Positions 17,807-26,611 of a stretch of 64,000 nt of DNA are shown in pieces. The DNA is from an uncultured Leifsonia sp. (GTDB lineage Bacteria; Actinomycetota; Actinomycetes; Actinomycetales; Microbacteriaceae): contig NZ_CAMFLC010000012.1 in assembly GCF_945957465.1 (NCBI RefSeq), positions 1 through 64,000 on the forward strand, in the 5' to 3' direction. Within the stretch, counting starts at the first letter, position 1; every line of letters begins with the position of its first letter. The position numbers were made by a program, and so were the translations under genes. The notes beneath the pieces were generated by a model that did not search any database, had not been told where the DNA came from, and saw only the letters and a program-made list of their open reading frames with translations.

Positions 17807-18232
17807 GCGTGCGCCCTCCGGCTTCGAGGGCAGCAGATAGAAGACCAGCAGGATGATCCATCCGACGAGCGGGATGAAGCCGAGGAAGAAGAACGGGCCG
17901 GCCAGGTTCGCGTCGTGCAGCCTCCGCCAGATCAGCGCCAGGCTCGGCACGAGGATGGCGAGCCCCCAGAGCGAGTACAGCACCACCAGCACCCAGCCGA
18001 AGGCCCCGAGTCCGCTGCCGCCGTTGCCGAGGGTTCCGAGCGACGACAGGAGGATCCCGTAGACGGCCCCGATGATGATGGCGAACAGGTACCACCACCA
18101 GAACTCGCTGCGGCTGGCCCGGCCGGTGAAGTCGGCGTACTTCTTGAAGAAGCGGCGGATCGCCTCCCCGAACGATGCGCCGTAGAGCGGCTGGTCCAGC
18201 GGGGCGGCTGCGGGAGTCTGCGGTGCGGTCAT
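17792..18232 (-). CDS. DUF805 family membrane protein
   Basis: 146 aa. After a short Pro/Ala N-terminus the conserved DUF805 start is seen (RRFFKKYADFTGRASRSEFW, about residues 25-44), followed by about four hydrophobic segments and the conserved WRRLHDANLAGPFFFLGF. Family members are small inner-membrane proteins of unknown function. GTG/ATG choice is clear: ATG at 18232 preceded by AAAGGA. The coding end falls inside a tandem repeat whose extra copies lie just past the stop. Confidence 0.9.
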   Translation of the reverse strand: MTAPQTPAAAPLDQPLYGASFGEAIRRFFKKYADFTGRASRSEFWWWYLFAIIIGAVYGILLSSLGTLGNGGSGLGAFGWVLVVLYSLWGLAILVPSLALIWRRLHDANLAGPFFFLGFIPLVGWIILLVFYLLPSKPEGARFDRR

Positions 18233-18344
18233 GGTGGGTCCTTTCGAGCGGTGCGGTGCGTCGAGCGGGAACGGCCACAGTCAAGCGCATCGACGGCCGC
18301 GGGCGCGCGCATTGTGTCGCGGCGTGTCGTTTCGCAGGGCTAGT

Positions 18345-18412
18345 GCATTCGTGACGAATCCCGACATTCGTGCCACGAATCCGCGCATTCGTGACGAATC
18401 CCGCGTATTCGT
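18345..18412. repeat. Cluster of ATTCGT/ACGAAT palindromes, locus 2
   Basis: Units GCATTCGTGACGAATCC (18345-18361), GACATTCGTGCCACGAATCC (18363-18382), GCATTCGTGACGAATCC (18385-18401) and a half unit GTATTCGT (18405-18412). They lie between the 5' end of the DUF805 gene and the 3' end of the LysR gene (both minus strand). Same family as 13301-13360, five kilobases away. Confidence 0.8.
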
Positions 18413-18427
18413 AGAAGGGGATGGCCG

Positions 18428-19267
18428 TCAGTCGACCGCTTCGCGCGCGGCCCGGGCGACGGCCGAGCGGAACCAGATGTGCCCCGCGTCGCGCTCGTGC
18501 ATCGGGTGCCACCACAGCGACTCCATGACCGTTCCGAGGTCGAACGGGCTGTGAGCGGTGCGGATGCCGGAGCCGTGCATCGTCTCGAGCGCGCGTCTCG
18601 GGCCGATGCCGATGCGTTCGGAGCCGGCGATCAGGGCGGGAAGGGTCACGAAGTTCTCGATGACGATCGCGGCGTGCGGCCTGATGCCCGCGCCCCGGAA
18701 CTGCGCGTGCAGGGATGACGCGCTGGAGGAGCGCACGTACGGGAGGACCCAGGCGGCCCGGCGCATCTCGTCGAGGCTGAGTTCCTCGCCGTACGGTCCG
18801 TCCTCGGAGACGACGCACACCCAGGCGTCCGAATAGAGGTCGATGTGCGGCATCCCGGAGAGCAGCTCCTGCGGCAGCATGAGGGCGTCGACGCCGCGGA
18901 GCACGACGTCGGGCTGTGCGATGAACTGCTCGGTGCTGTGGTGGAGGCGGAGCACGCTGCGGGGCGCCTCCCGTGCCATCAGCTCGGCGAGGGTGCGACC
19001 GAACGTCACCTGGTGGGCGTCCGACGCCACAAGGCTGAACACCCGTTCCGTGTGCAGCGGATCGTAGGCGAGGCGCACGTCGAGGACCCGGCTCACCGAC
19101 GACAGCAACTCGGGGAGCTGCGAGGTCAGACGTTCCGCCAGCGGCGTCAGGACGTAGCTGTTGCCTCGTCGGCTCAACAGTTCGTCGTCGTAGTGCACCC
19201 GCAGCCGCCGCAATGACTCGCTCATCGTCGGCTGGCTGAGCTGCAGGCGGCTCGCGGCCTTCGTCAC
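18428..19267 (-). CDS. LysR-family regulator with no ordinary start codon for the full HTH
   Basis: 279 aa as counted from the first usable start (GTG at 19267). It has SVTKAASRLQLSQPTMSESL (end of the winged HTH), FDDELL-like HYDDELLSRRGNSYVLTPLA, and an effector domain ending in WWHPMHERDAGHIWFRSAVA. The paralogue at 34829-35764 shows the expected N-terminus LDLNLLIALDALL. Here the same residues (TLDLNLLIALDALLQER) are encoded in frame upstream, back to a stop at 19415, but with no ATG, GTG or TTG. The real start may be rare (CTG/other), or the 5' end may be damaged. Divergent from the FAD monooxygenase. Confidence 0.75.
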   Translation of the reverse strand: MTKAASRLQLSQPTMSESLRRLRVHYDDELLSRRGNSYVLTPLAERLTSQLPELLSSVSRVLDVRLAYDPLHTERVFSLVASDAHQVTFGRTLAELMAREAPRSVLRLHHSTEQFIAQPDVVLRGVDALMLPQELLSGMPHIDLYSDAWVCVVSEDGPYGEELSLDEMRRAAWVLPYVRSSSASSLHAQFRGAGIRPHAAIVIENFVTLPALIAGSERIGIGPRRALETMHGSGIRTAHSPFDLGTVMESLWWHPMHERDAGHIWFRSAVARAAREAVD

Positions 19268-19471
19268 GCTGCGCTCTTGGAGGAGGGCGTCCAGCGCGAT
19301 CAGGAGATTGAGGTCGAGCGTCGCCGCCTCCCATCGGTCAGGCTGATAAGCGTCATCGGTGAAATCGGATTCCTTGGGTGCGTCGGCAGCGTAACACTGG
19401 AAGGGTGCCGATGCTCACGCCGAGGTGGGCCGGGTGCTGGACGCCCGTTGTGCGGCTGGTGAGGAATGCAG

Positions 19472-20635
19472 ATGGTGAACCCGCAGAGGATCCTGGTGGT
19501 CGGAGCCGGCATCGGCGGCCTGAGTGCCGCGATCGCCCTGGCGCAGACCGGCGCCCGGGTCGACGTGATCGAGATCAAGAACGAGACCGCCGCGCAGGGC
19601 GTCGGCTTCGGGCTCCGTCCGAACGGTTTGAAGGCGATCGAGGAGATCGGGCTCCTCGAGCAGTGCCTCGCCTTCGGCAATGTGACGACGGGGATCACGT
19701 ACTACGACACCACGGGTCGGCACGTCTGCGATCTGGACTACGGGCACACCGACGGGCGCGCCGACCACAACATCATCATGCCGCGCCTGGAGTATCTGGA
19801 GGCGGCGACCGCCCGCGCGCTCGAGGTCGGCTGCGACCTCCGCCTCGGCACGACCGTCGTGGAGCTGACGCAGGATGCCGACGGCGTGGACGTCGCCTTC
19901 AGCGACGGCGAGACCCGGCGCTACGACCTCGTCGTCGGCTACGACGGCATCCACTCGCAGATCCGCCACGACTACTTCGGCAGCCGGTTCGATCCGACGC
20001 CGGCCGGGGGAGTGGCCTGGCGCTGCGCTCTGCCGCTCGCTCCCGGCCTGACCGACACCATGTTCATCCAGGGGCACGGCGGCAAGATCGTGCTCGCCCC
20101 GCTCGCGGGCGGCCAGATGTACATGGTGCTGACCGTCGCCGAGACCGGTCGCCCGCGGCACGACCCCGAGAAGTTCCGGCAGATCATGTACGACCGCGCG
20201 CGGGCGCTCCTGGGCGATTCGGAGTTCATGTCCGAGTCCATCGAGCACATCCTGGACTCGGACAACGTCGCCTACTCGCCGTACTCGCTGACCTGGGTTC
20301 CGTATCCCTGGTTCCGCGGCCGCGTGATGATCATGGGCGATGCGGTGCACGCGATGACCCCCTACCTCGGCTCCGGGGCCGCGATGAGCATCGAGGACGG
20401 CGTCGTCCTCGCCCAGGAACTGCGAAAGGACCAGTCGCTGCTCGACGCCCAGCTGGCCTTCATGGCGCGCCGGCTCCCGCGGGTGCGCGTCATCCACGAG
20501 CTGTCGACGCAGGCGATGCTCGCCGAGTTCGACTCGGTCACGCCCGAAGCCCTGCAGCGGCGGCTCGACTATCTGGCCGCCGACGAGCCGATCGCGAACG
20601 AGTTCTCGAACCGGTTCCTGGCGCAGGGGTACTGA
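19472..20635 (+). CDS. FAD-dependent aromatic-ring-type monooxygenase
   Basis: 387 aa from the ATG at 19472, which has GGTGAGGA six bases ahead; the ATG two codons earlier touches that site. Class A flavoprotein hydroxylase features: Rossmann GAGIGGLSAAIALAQTGARV at about 10-29, DG motif VVGYDGIHSQIR, and GD motif IMGDAVHAMTPYLGSGAAMS. Such enzymes hydroxylate phenolic rings with NAD(P)H and oxygen. Divergent from a LysR-type regulator, a common pairing for aromatic catabolism. A GH39-like gene follows one base later. Substrate is unknown; plant phenolics are plausible given the island downstream. Confidence 0.88.
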   Translation: MVNPQRILVVGAGIGGLSAAIALAQTGARVDVIEIKNETAAQGVGFGLRPNGLKAIEEIGLLEQCLAFGNVTTGITYYDTTGRHVCDLDYGHTDGRADHNIIMPRLEYLEAATARALEVGCDLRLGTTVVELTQDADGVDVAFSDGETRRYDLVVGYDGIHSQIRHDYFGSRFDPTPAGGVAWRCALPLAPGLTDTMFIQGHGGKIVLAPLAGGQMYMVLTVAETGRPRHDPEKFRQIMYDRARALLGDSEFMSESIEHILDSDNVAYSPYSLTWVPYPWFRGRVMIMGDAVHAMTPYLGSGAAMSIEDGVVLAQELRKDQSLLDAQLAFMARRLPRVRVIHELSTQAMLAEFDSVTPEALQRRLDYLAADEPIANEFSNRFLAQGY

Positions 20636-20636
20636 C

Positions 20637-22094
20637 ATGCGGCAGACACGAGTGGATGACGCGGTCCGGGTTCTTCAGGTCGACGCTCAGGCCGTCAGCG
20701 AGTGGAAGCCGCTTCGTGGCGCGGCCGGCATCCCCGGCCCGGTCCCGGAGCACCCCGGCTACCCCGACGTGACACCGTTCTGGACGGACGCGGGCGTGAC
20801 GCTCGTGCGCTCCTACGACTGGGTCTCCCGGCTCGACACGACCGACAACCCGCTGAGCCTGTTCCCGGTTTGGGAGGCCGACCCGGCCGATCCGGCGAGC
20901 TACAACTTCGCCGCGACGGACCGGTGGGTGGAGGCGGTTCACGCGAGCGGCGCCGAGGTCCTGTTCACGTTCGCCAGTGCCATCCCGTCCGGCACCGGCC
21001 CCGCGGCCGATGTGGAGAAATACGGCAGGGTCGTCGAGGGGATCGTCCGCCATTACGCGCGCGGATGGGCCGACGGTCCGGAGCGGCCGATCCGGATGTT
21101 CGAGTTCGGCGATCAGCCCGACTTCGGACTCCTGCACTTCTCGGGAACGCCCGAGCAGTTCTTCGAGATGTACGAGGCGTTCGCGCGGGCCGCCGGGCGG
21201 GTCGGCGACGAGTTGATCGTCGGTGGGCCGTCCCTGGCGTTCCCGCTCAACCCGGACTCGCCGTACCGCGAGGGCTTCCTCTCCTTCGTCCGGGAACGGA
21301 AGCTGCCGCTGGACTTCTTCTCGTTCCTCTGGTTCGCGGACGCCACCCGTGATCCGATGGACGTCCCGGTGGTCGCGCGCGAACTGCGGGAGCTGCTCGA
21401 CCGTCAGGGGTTCGCGGACACCGAGCTGATGCTGTCCTACTGGAACTACCTCGGCATCCCCACGTCCGAGGCCCCGTCGGACGAGCGAGCGGCGTTCCAG
21501 GCGGCGTCGGCGATCCATCAGCAGGACGCTCCGCTCGATTCGGCGATCTTCTTCCGGGCGGACAGCGGAGCCGATCCGCACTACGACGTCGTCGACCCGG
21601 CGGGAATCTTCACGGACGGTCGCGACGCCGACGTGCAGGCGGTCGCCTTCTCGCTGATCGGCCACGCGCTGTCCGGTCGACGGCTCGCGGTGAGCGGGAG
21701 CGACGACTCCGGGTTCGCCTGTGCCGCGAGCCGTGACGGCGACACGATCCGCATCCTCATCGCGAACTTCGTCGCCCCCGAATCGGCACTGGCGCCACGG
21801 CAGAGCGACGAATTGCGGTTCCGGGTGCCGTACGGCACGAAGCATGTGGAGATGGCGTTCCGCCTGCCTCCGCAGCGCGAGGGGTTGGTGTCGGCCGGTG
21901 TCGAGACGGCGCGAATCGTGGTGTCGAACCTGCCGTGGAGCGGGCAGCCGGTCTCGATCGGGCTGCAGACGCTGCGCGGTGAGAGCGGGGCGCCCCGCCG
22001 CGAGAGGGTGGGCGACTCGGGCACGCTCGAGCTGGACGTGCCGGTCGAGCCGCAGTCCGTGATCCTCGTGGAGGTCCGGGCGCAGCACGGCTGA
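20637..22094 (+). CDS. GH39-like TIM-barrel protein lacking both catalytic glutamates
   Basis: 485 aa. The fold pattern of clan GH-A family 39-type proteins is visible: VTLVRSYDWVSRLDT (barrel start), FEFGDQPDF at residues 155-163 where family members have an Asn-Glu pair, IVGGPSLAFP, and ELMLSYWNYLGIPTSE around residue 268 where the nucleophile Glu is expected before Trp-Asn. A beta-sandwich tail follows. Here the pair is Asp159-Gln160 and residue 268 is Tyr, so ordinary retaining hydrolysis looks impossible. It lies in one unit with the monooxygenase. The GH39 assignment is by eye; a non-hydrolytic role is inference. Confidence 0.68.
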   Translation: MRQTRVDDAVRVLQVDAQAVSEWKPLRGAAGIPGPVPEHPGYPDVTPFWTDAGVTLVRSYDWVSRLDTTDNPLSLFPVWEADPADPASYNFAATDRWVEAVHASGAEVLFTFASAIPSGTGPAADVEKYGRVVEGIVRHYARGWADGPERPIRMFEFGDQPDFGLLHFSGTPEQFFEMYEAFARAAGRVGDELIVGGPSLAFPLNPDSPYREGFLSFVRERKLPLDFFSFLWFADATRDPMDVPVVARELRELLDRQGFADTELMLSYWNYLGIPTSEAPSDERAAFQAASAIHQQDAPLDSAIFFRADSGADPHYDVVDPAGIFTDGRDADVQAVAFSLIGHALSGRRLAVSGSDDSGFACAASRDGDTIRILIANFVAPESALAPRQSDELRFRVPYGTKHVEMAFRLPPQREGLVSAGVETARIVVSNLPWSGQPVSIGLQTLRGESGAPRRERVGDSGTLELDVPVEPQSVILVEVRAQHG

Positions 22095-22112
22095 GCAGCC
22101 CGCCGTTCTGCG

Positions 22113-22778
22113 TCAGCCGGCGTCGGAGCTCGTCGCGGCCTCCGACGCTGAGCCGTTCGAGTTCGACCACGGCGTCCCTTCTCGATCGTCGCGTGCGGCC
22201 AGCACGCGCACGATCGATTGCACCAGCTCCCGTCGTCGCACGTCCGTACGGCCGTCGTCACCGTCCGCCCGGAAGGGTGCGAGCTGCCACACTTCGCACA
22301 GCCCCCAGATGATGACGTAGAAGTCGCGGGGATCCCAGGCCGGCGAGACCCCGCCGTCCCGCTGCCACGTGGCGATCAGCTCCTCGGGCACGGGCAGCCC
22401 GCGCAGCTGGGCGGTCGCCTCCTCCCACGGGTCCGACTCCAGGCGAGCCCAGGAGAGCAGGCGGAGGCTCTGGGGGTGTCCCGCGATGAAGTCGTAGACA
22501 CGTCCTGCGAAGTCGACGATGCCCTCCGCGTCGGTGCCGATCGTCTCCGCGACCTCGGTGATGACCGAGACGACCGTGGCCACGAAGAGCGCGCGCTTGT
22601 CGCCGAAGTACGCGTAGATGCGCTCCTTGTTCGCTCCGGCGCCGACGGCGATCCGGTCGATCCTGCCGCCGCCGAAGCCGTTCTCGGCGAATTCGGCGCG
22701 GGCGGCGGCGAGGATGCGTTTGCGTGTGGCAGCAGCGCGGTCGGAGGGAGGAGTCGTCGCATCCGTCGGTGCTGCCAT
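22113..22778 (-). CDS. TetR/AcrR-family transcriptional regulator
   Basis: 221 aa. HTH at about residues 16-62: ATRKRILAAARAEFAENGF, then IDRIAVGAGANKERIYAYFG, a normal TetR recognition helix. The C-terminal ligand domain contains PEELIATWQRDGGVSPAWDP and ends in a Ser/Asn-rich tail. Divergent from the alpha-L-rhamnosidase gene, with a perfect 16-bp palindrome between them. Probably represses the rhamnosidase/isomerase unit and itself, with a glycoside or aglycone as inducer. Confidence 0.88.
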   Translation of the reverse strand: MAAPTDATTPPSDRAAATRKRILAAARAEFAENGFGGGRIDRIAVGAGANKERIYAYFGDKRALFVATVVSVITEVAETIGTDAEGIVDFAGRVYDFIAGHPQSLRLLSWARLESDPWEEATAQLRGLPVPEELIATWQRDGGVSPAWDPRDFYVIIWGLCEVWQLAPFRADGDDGRTDVRRRELVQSIVRVLAARDDREGTPWSNSNGSASEAATSSDAG

Positions 22779-22832
22779 CTCGTCGTCTCCTCCGGCTGCT
22801 GTTGCGTCGAGCGTCTACCGGGATACTATTAC

Positions 22833-22848
22833 CCAACTGAACAGTTGG
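22833..22848. promoter_or_regulatory. TetR operator in the rhamnosidase promoter
   Basis: CCAACTGAACAGTTGG is an almost perfect palindrome, 7-bp arms and a two-base AA centre. It is 55 bp from the tetR start and 20 bp from the rhamnosidase ATG, with TACTATT (a possible -10 element) immediately before it on the plus strand. Binding there would block rhamnosidase transcription. Confidence 0.75.
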
Positions 22849-22867
22849 TTGGCTTCGAAGGGGAACC

Positions 22868-25666
22868 ATGGCCGCGCATCCGCCCATCGTCTCGATCACG
22901 AGCGTCGAGTACCGCCGGGACACCGCCTTCGTGGCGACGCCCGAGCCGCAGCTCACCTGGGCGACCGAGACCGACGCGCCGGGCTGGCGTCAGGCGTGGG
23001 CGGAGGTCGAGAGCGGGGGCGATGTCGTCCGGACCGAGGGCGACGAGTCGGTGCGCGTCCCGTGGCCGTTCCCGCCGCTGCGTCCGCGCGAGCAGCGCGT
23101 GGTGCGGGTCCGTGTCGGCGGGACGGACGGCTCGGTCTCCGCCTGGAGCGGCGAGCGCGTCATCCGTGCCGGCTTCCTCGCGCCGCACGAGTGGACGGCA
23201 TCGATGATCGCCCTGTCCGAGTCGACGCGGCCGGGGCAGCCGGCCCTGCTGCGCTCGGAGTTCACGGTCGAGAAGGAGATCGCTTCTGCGACGCTGTACT
23301 CGACGGCTCAGGGGGTCTACCAGGTCGAGATCAACGGAGCAGCGGTGGATGCGGACACGCTGAAGCCCGGATGGACCTCGTACCAGTGGCGGCTGATCCA
23401 TGAGACGCAGGATGTGACCGGTCTGCTCCGGCCGGGCCGTAACGCTGTGGGCATCGAGCTCGCCGCGGGCTGGTTCGCCCAGCGCTACGGGTTCGGCGAC
23501 GACGCGACCACCTTCTACGGCGACCAGCCCGGTGCGGCGCTGCACCTGGTCGTCGAGTATCGCGACGGAGAGGTCGCGGTGTTCGACACCGACGACGACT
23601 GGACGGGCTTCGGCGACGGACCCGTGGTCGAGGCCGGACTCTACGCCGGGCAGCACGAGGACGCCCGCCGGGAGCGGGCGGGATGGTCGAGCCCCGGCTT
23701 CGACGACGAGGGATGGTCCGCGGTCGCGACGCGCTCTGCGCCCGTGCCCGAGCCCCGGATCGCGCCGCCGGTCCGGGAGATCGACGAACTGCGTCCGGTG
23801 TCCGTGACGGCGTCCCCTTCGGGAGCGACGATCCTCGATTTCGGCGCGAACATCGTCGGCCGGCTCCGTGTCCGCGCGCACCTGCCGAATGGCACGAAGC
23901 TGGTCTTCCGCCACGCGGAGATCCTGAGCGGCGGCGAGCTCGACACGCGTTCGATGAGGGGAGCAGCCGCCACGGACTCCTTCGTCTCGGCGGGCGAGCC
24001 CGTCGTCTGGGAGCCGCGGTTCACGTTCCGGGGCTTCCGCTATGCGAGCGTCGAGGGATGGCCCGGCGAGCTTCCCTCCGAAGCGATCTCGGCCGTCGTG
24101 ATCTCCAGCGACCTGGAGCGGATCGGCTGGCTGGAGACGTCGGACCCGCTGGTGAACCGCCTCCACGATGCCATCGTCCGAAGCACCCGCGGCAACTTCG
24201 TGTCGCTTCCCACCGACTGCCCGCAGCGGGACGAGCGGCTCGGCTGGACGGGCGACATCGAAGTGTTCGCGCCGACAGCTGCAGCGCTCTTCGACGTCGA
24301 CGGGTTCCTCGCGAGCTGGCTGCGCGACGTCGCGCACGAGCAGGCGGCCCTTGCGGGGATCGTGCCGTTCATCGTCCCGAACGTCATGGGCCTCTTCACC
24401 GCACCCACTGCCGGCTGGGGCGACGCGTCGGTGGGAGTGCCCTGGACGCTGTACCAGCGCTTCGGCGACCGGACGGTGCTCGAACGCCAGTACCCGAGCC
24501 TGAAGGCGTGGGTCGAGCTGGTCGCTGAGCGCGCCGGTGAGGGCCGCCTGTGGAAGGGCGGCTTCCAGTTCGGCGACTGGCTCGATCCCACGGCGCCGAA
24601 GGACGACCCGACAGCCGCGAAGGCCGACAAGGAGCTCGTCGCGACGGCGTACTTCTACCGGTCCGCCGGCATCGCGGCCCGGACTGCGGCCCTCCTCGGG
24701 GAACGGGAGGACGCGGAGTACTACGAGCGGCTGGCCGAGGAGATCAAGCATGCCTTCGGTCGCGAGTACGTCACGGCGAACGGGCGCCTGAGCTCCGACG
24801 CGCAGGCGGCCTACGCCCTGGCGATCGCCTTCGGGCTGGCCGAGAGCCCGGAGGTCGAACACCTGATGGGCGTCCACCTGGCACGCCTGGTCCGACGCAA
24901 CGGCTACCGGATCGGGACGGGCTTCCTCGGCACCCCGGTCGTCGTCGAAGCGCTCTGCCGCACGGGACAGCTCGAGGCGGCCGACCGGTTGCTGACGCAG
25001 ACCGAGTGCCCGTCGTGGCTGTACCCGATCGCCGTCGGCGCCACCACGACGTGGGAGGCGTGGGATGCCCTGTTGCCCGACGGTTCGCCGAGTCCGGCGT
25101 CGACGTCGTTCAACCATTACGCATTCGGCGCGATCGGCGATTGGCTCTACGGATCGCTCGCCGGCCTGAGCGCGGCGGAGCCGGGGTATCGCACCCTCCG
25201 CGTCGCTCCGGTGCCGTTGCCCGGCTTCACCCACGCGTCTGCGGTCCGGACCACGCCGTACGGCCGGGCATCCGTCGAGTGGGAGCGCGACGGCGACGAG
25301 ATTCGGGTGCGCGCCCTGGTACCGCCGAACACGTCGGCGACCGTTCTGCTGCCGGACGGCCGCGACCCCTTCGACGTGCCGGCCGGCCACCACGAGTGGA
25401 CGGTCGTCGACGGGGCTCAGCGGCGGCCCTCGATCGACCATCTGTCGATGGAGTCCGACCTGGCCGACATCGTCGACGACCCCGCGGCCTACCGGGCGGT
25501 GCTGTCGGCGCTCGACACGCACGCGCCGCACGCAGCCGAGGCTCTGCGCACGCGCACCCGCTGGGAGGAAGGGGTCGCGCTCGGCGTCGAGCTCTTCATC
25601 CTGCCCCGGCGGACCCAGGCCGCGATCGACGAGGAGCTGCGGCTGTTCGTCCCGGCCGCCCGCTGA
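22868..25666 (+). CDS. Alpha-L-rhamnosidase, glycoside hydrolase family 78
   Basis: 932 aa, the usual length for a bacterial GH78 enzyme. No signal peptide, so probably cytoplasmic. Domain order: N-terminal fibronectin-like part (1-110), beta-sandwich with YSTAQGVYQVEINGAAVDAD, concanavalin-like domain (ILDFGANIVGRLRV), and the (alpha/alpha)6 barrel from about residue 430 with the family hallmark PTDCPQRDERLGWTGD bearing the acidic catalytic residues. Ends in a C-terminal beta domain. Removes terminal alpha-L-rhamnose from glycosides such as rhamnosylated flavonoids. Controlled by the divergent TetR; the isomerase gene follows after 23 bp. Confidence 0.92.
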   Translation: MAAHPPIVSITSVEYRRDTAFVATPEPQLTWATETDAPGWRQAWAEVESGGDVVRTEGDESVRVPWPFPPLRPREQRVVRVRVGGTDGSVSAWSGERVIRAGFLAPHEWTASMIALSESTRPGQPALLRSEFTVEKEIASATLYSTAQGVYQVEINGAAVDADTLKPGWTSYQWRLIHETQDVTGLLRPGRNAVGIELAAGWFAQRYGFGDDATTFYGDQPGAALHLVVEYRDGEVAVFDTDDDWTGFGDGPVVEAGLYAGQHEDARRERAGWSSPGFDDEGWSAVATRSAPVPEPRIAPPVREIDELRPVSVTASPSGATILDFGANIVGRLRVRAHLPNGTKLVFRHAEILSGGELDTRSMRGAAATDSFVSAGEPVVWEPRFTFRGFRYASVEGWPGELPSEAISAVVISSDLERIGWLETSDPLVNRLHDAIVRSTRGNFVSLPTDCPQRDERLGWTGDIEVFAPTAAALFDVDGFLASWLRDVAHEQAALAGIVPFIVPNVMGLFTAPTAGWGDASVGVPWTLYQRFGDRTVLERQYPSLKAWVELVAERAGEGRLWKGGFQFGDWLDPTAPKDDPTAAKADKELVATAYFYRSAGIAARTAALLGEREDAEYYERLAEEIKHAFGREYVTANGRLSSDAQAAYALAIAFGLAESPEVEHLMGVHLARLVRRNGYRIGTGFLGTPVVVEALCRTGQLEAADRLLTQTECPSWLYPIAVGATTTWEAWDALLPDGSPSPASTSFNHYAFGAIGDWLYGSLAGLSAAEPGYRTLRVAPVPLPGFTHASAVRTTPYGRASVEWERDGDEIRVRALVPPNTSATVLLPDGRDPFDVPAGHHEWTVVDGAQRRPSIDHLSMESDLADIVDDPAAYRAVLSALDTHAPHAAEALRTRTRWEEGVALGVELFILPRRTQAAIDEELRLFVPAAR

Positions 25667-25689
25667 CCTGAACGAAGGAGAGAACACCG

Positions 25690-26484
25690 ATGCTCACCCT
25701 GACCGCCAACCTGGAGCTGAACTTCCCGGACATCACTGCCTTCCCGGCGCGCATCGAGGCAGCGAGGGCGGCCGGCTTCGACCAGGTCGACCTGTGGACC
25801 ACGTTCGACAAGGACCTTCCCGCGATCCGGTCGGCACTCGAGGCCACAGGCACGCGGCTGATGTCCGTCCTCGCCGAGCCGCGCACCGACGTGGCCTGGC
25901 CGGACGCCGACCTGGAGGCGTTCTTCGGGGGTCTGGAACGGACCGTCGAGAACGCCCGTTCGCTGGGTGCGCCATTCGTGATCGTCGACTCGGGGCTGGG
26001 TTTCCCCGGGCAGTCGCGGCGCGTCCAGCTGGACCGTCTCGCCGAGGTCTACGCCCGGGCGGTCGAAAGGATCCGCGGTTCGGGGATCACGGTGCTGCTG
26101 GAGTCCGTGAACACCCGGGTCGACCATCCCGGTCTGCTCCTCGACCGCAACGCCGACTGCCAGGAGCTCATCCGGGCGGTCGACGACCCGTCGCTGCGCT
26201 GGCTGTACGACGCCTACCACTCGTTCTGCGAGGGGGAGGACTTCGCCGCCGAGCTCGCTGCAGGGGCCGACCTGTTGGCCTGCGTGCATCTCGCGGACGC
26301 GCCCGGACGCCAGGAGCCGGGCACGGGGGCGGTCGACTGGAGCCGGTGGCTCGACGCACTCGTCGCAACCGGGTACTCGGGATCGGTGCAGCTGGAGTTC
26401 GTGCCCTCCACCGACTTCCCGTCCGCCGTGGCCGTGATCCGCTCGCTCATCCAGGCAGTGAACCTCGCGACAGCCGGTGCTTAG
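25690..26484 (+). CDS. TIM-barrel isomerase/epimerase (hydroxypyruvate-isomerase-like)
   Basis: 264 aa AP-endonuclease-2-fold sugar isomerase. Metal-site segments in order: VLLESVNTRVDHPGLLLDR (Glu), WLYDAYHSFCEGED (Asp), CVHLADAPGRQEPGTG and QLEFVPS (Glu). Close paralogue of the gene at 45850, with shared RVDHPG, EGED and DAPGRxEPGTG stretches; where that copy has YVQLAD this one has CVHLAD. Good GAAGGAGAG Shine-Dalgarno, 23 bp after the rhamnosidase. May process the released sugar or a keto-sugar; exact reaction unknown. Confidence 0.85.
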   Translation: MLTLTANLELNFPDITAFPARIEAARAAGFDQVDLWTTFDKDLPAIRSALEATGTRLMSVLAEPRTDVAWPDADLEAFFGGLERTVENARSLGAPFVIVDSGLGFPGQSRRVQLDRLAEVYARAVERIRGSGITVLLESVNTRVDHPGLLLDRNADCQELIRAVDDPSLRWLYDAYHSFCEGEDFAAELAAGADLLACVHLADAPGRQEPGTGAVDWSRWLDALVATGYSGSVQLEFVPSTDFPSAVAVIRSLIQAVNLATAGA

Positions 26485-26514
26485 GTTGAAAATATACCTA
26501 AGTCTGTCTTAGAC
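26481..26514 (+). promoter_or_regulatory. Probable promoter with overlapping inverted repeats for the MFS gene
   Basis: TTGAAA at 26486-26491 and TTAGAC at 26509-26514 with 17 bp between are plausible -35 and -10 elements. Two dyads overlap them: TTAGGT (26481-26486) with ACCTAA (26496-26501), and CTAAG-TCTGT-CTTAG (26498-26512). This is the only AT-rich stretch nearby and opens the transcription unit of the C-glycoside genes. Confidence 0.5.
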
Positions 26515-26611
26515 TGGCAATGACGTCGGGGCTCCGGCCCGTTCCTCACCGCGATGTCGCGGCGAGGGCACAAACCGTCGCGTCGATCCCCCGATCGTTC
26601 GGGTCTCGCGT

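Noticed and set aside
19344-19351. LysR box TGATAAGC shared by both LysR genes
   Set aside because: The upstream half-site pairing seen at 35829 is absent here, so the match may be chance.
22829-25687. Long antisense ORFs opposite real genes (for example 3342-4316, 20538-22088, 22829-25687, 26546-28138, 42452-45196)
   Set aside because: They mirror high-GC codon bias of the true genes, have Arg/Gly/His-rich translations without domains, and overlap well-supported genes completely.
26481-26501. IdeR/DtxR iron box (TTAGG...CCTAA)
   Set aside because: Half-sites match but the spacing is 11 bp rather than 9, and the downstream genes are not iron related.
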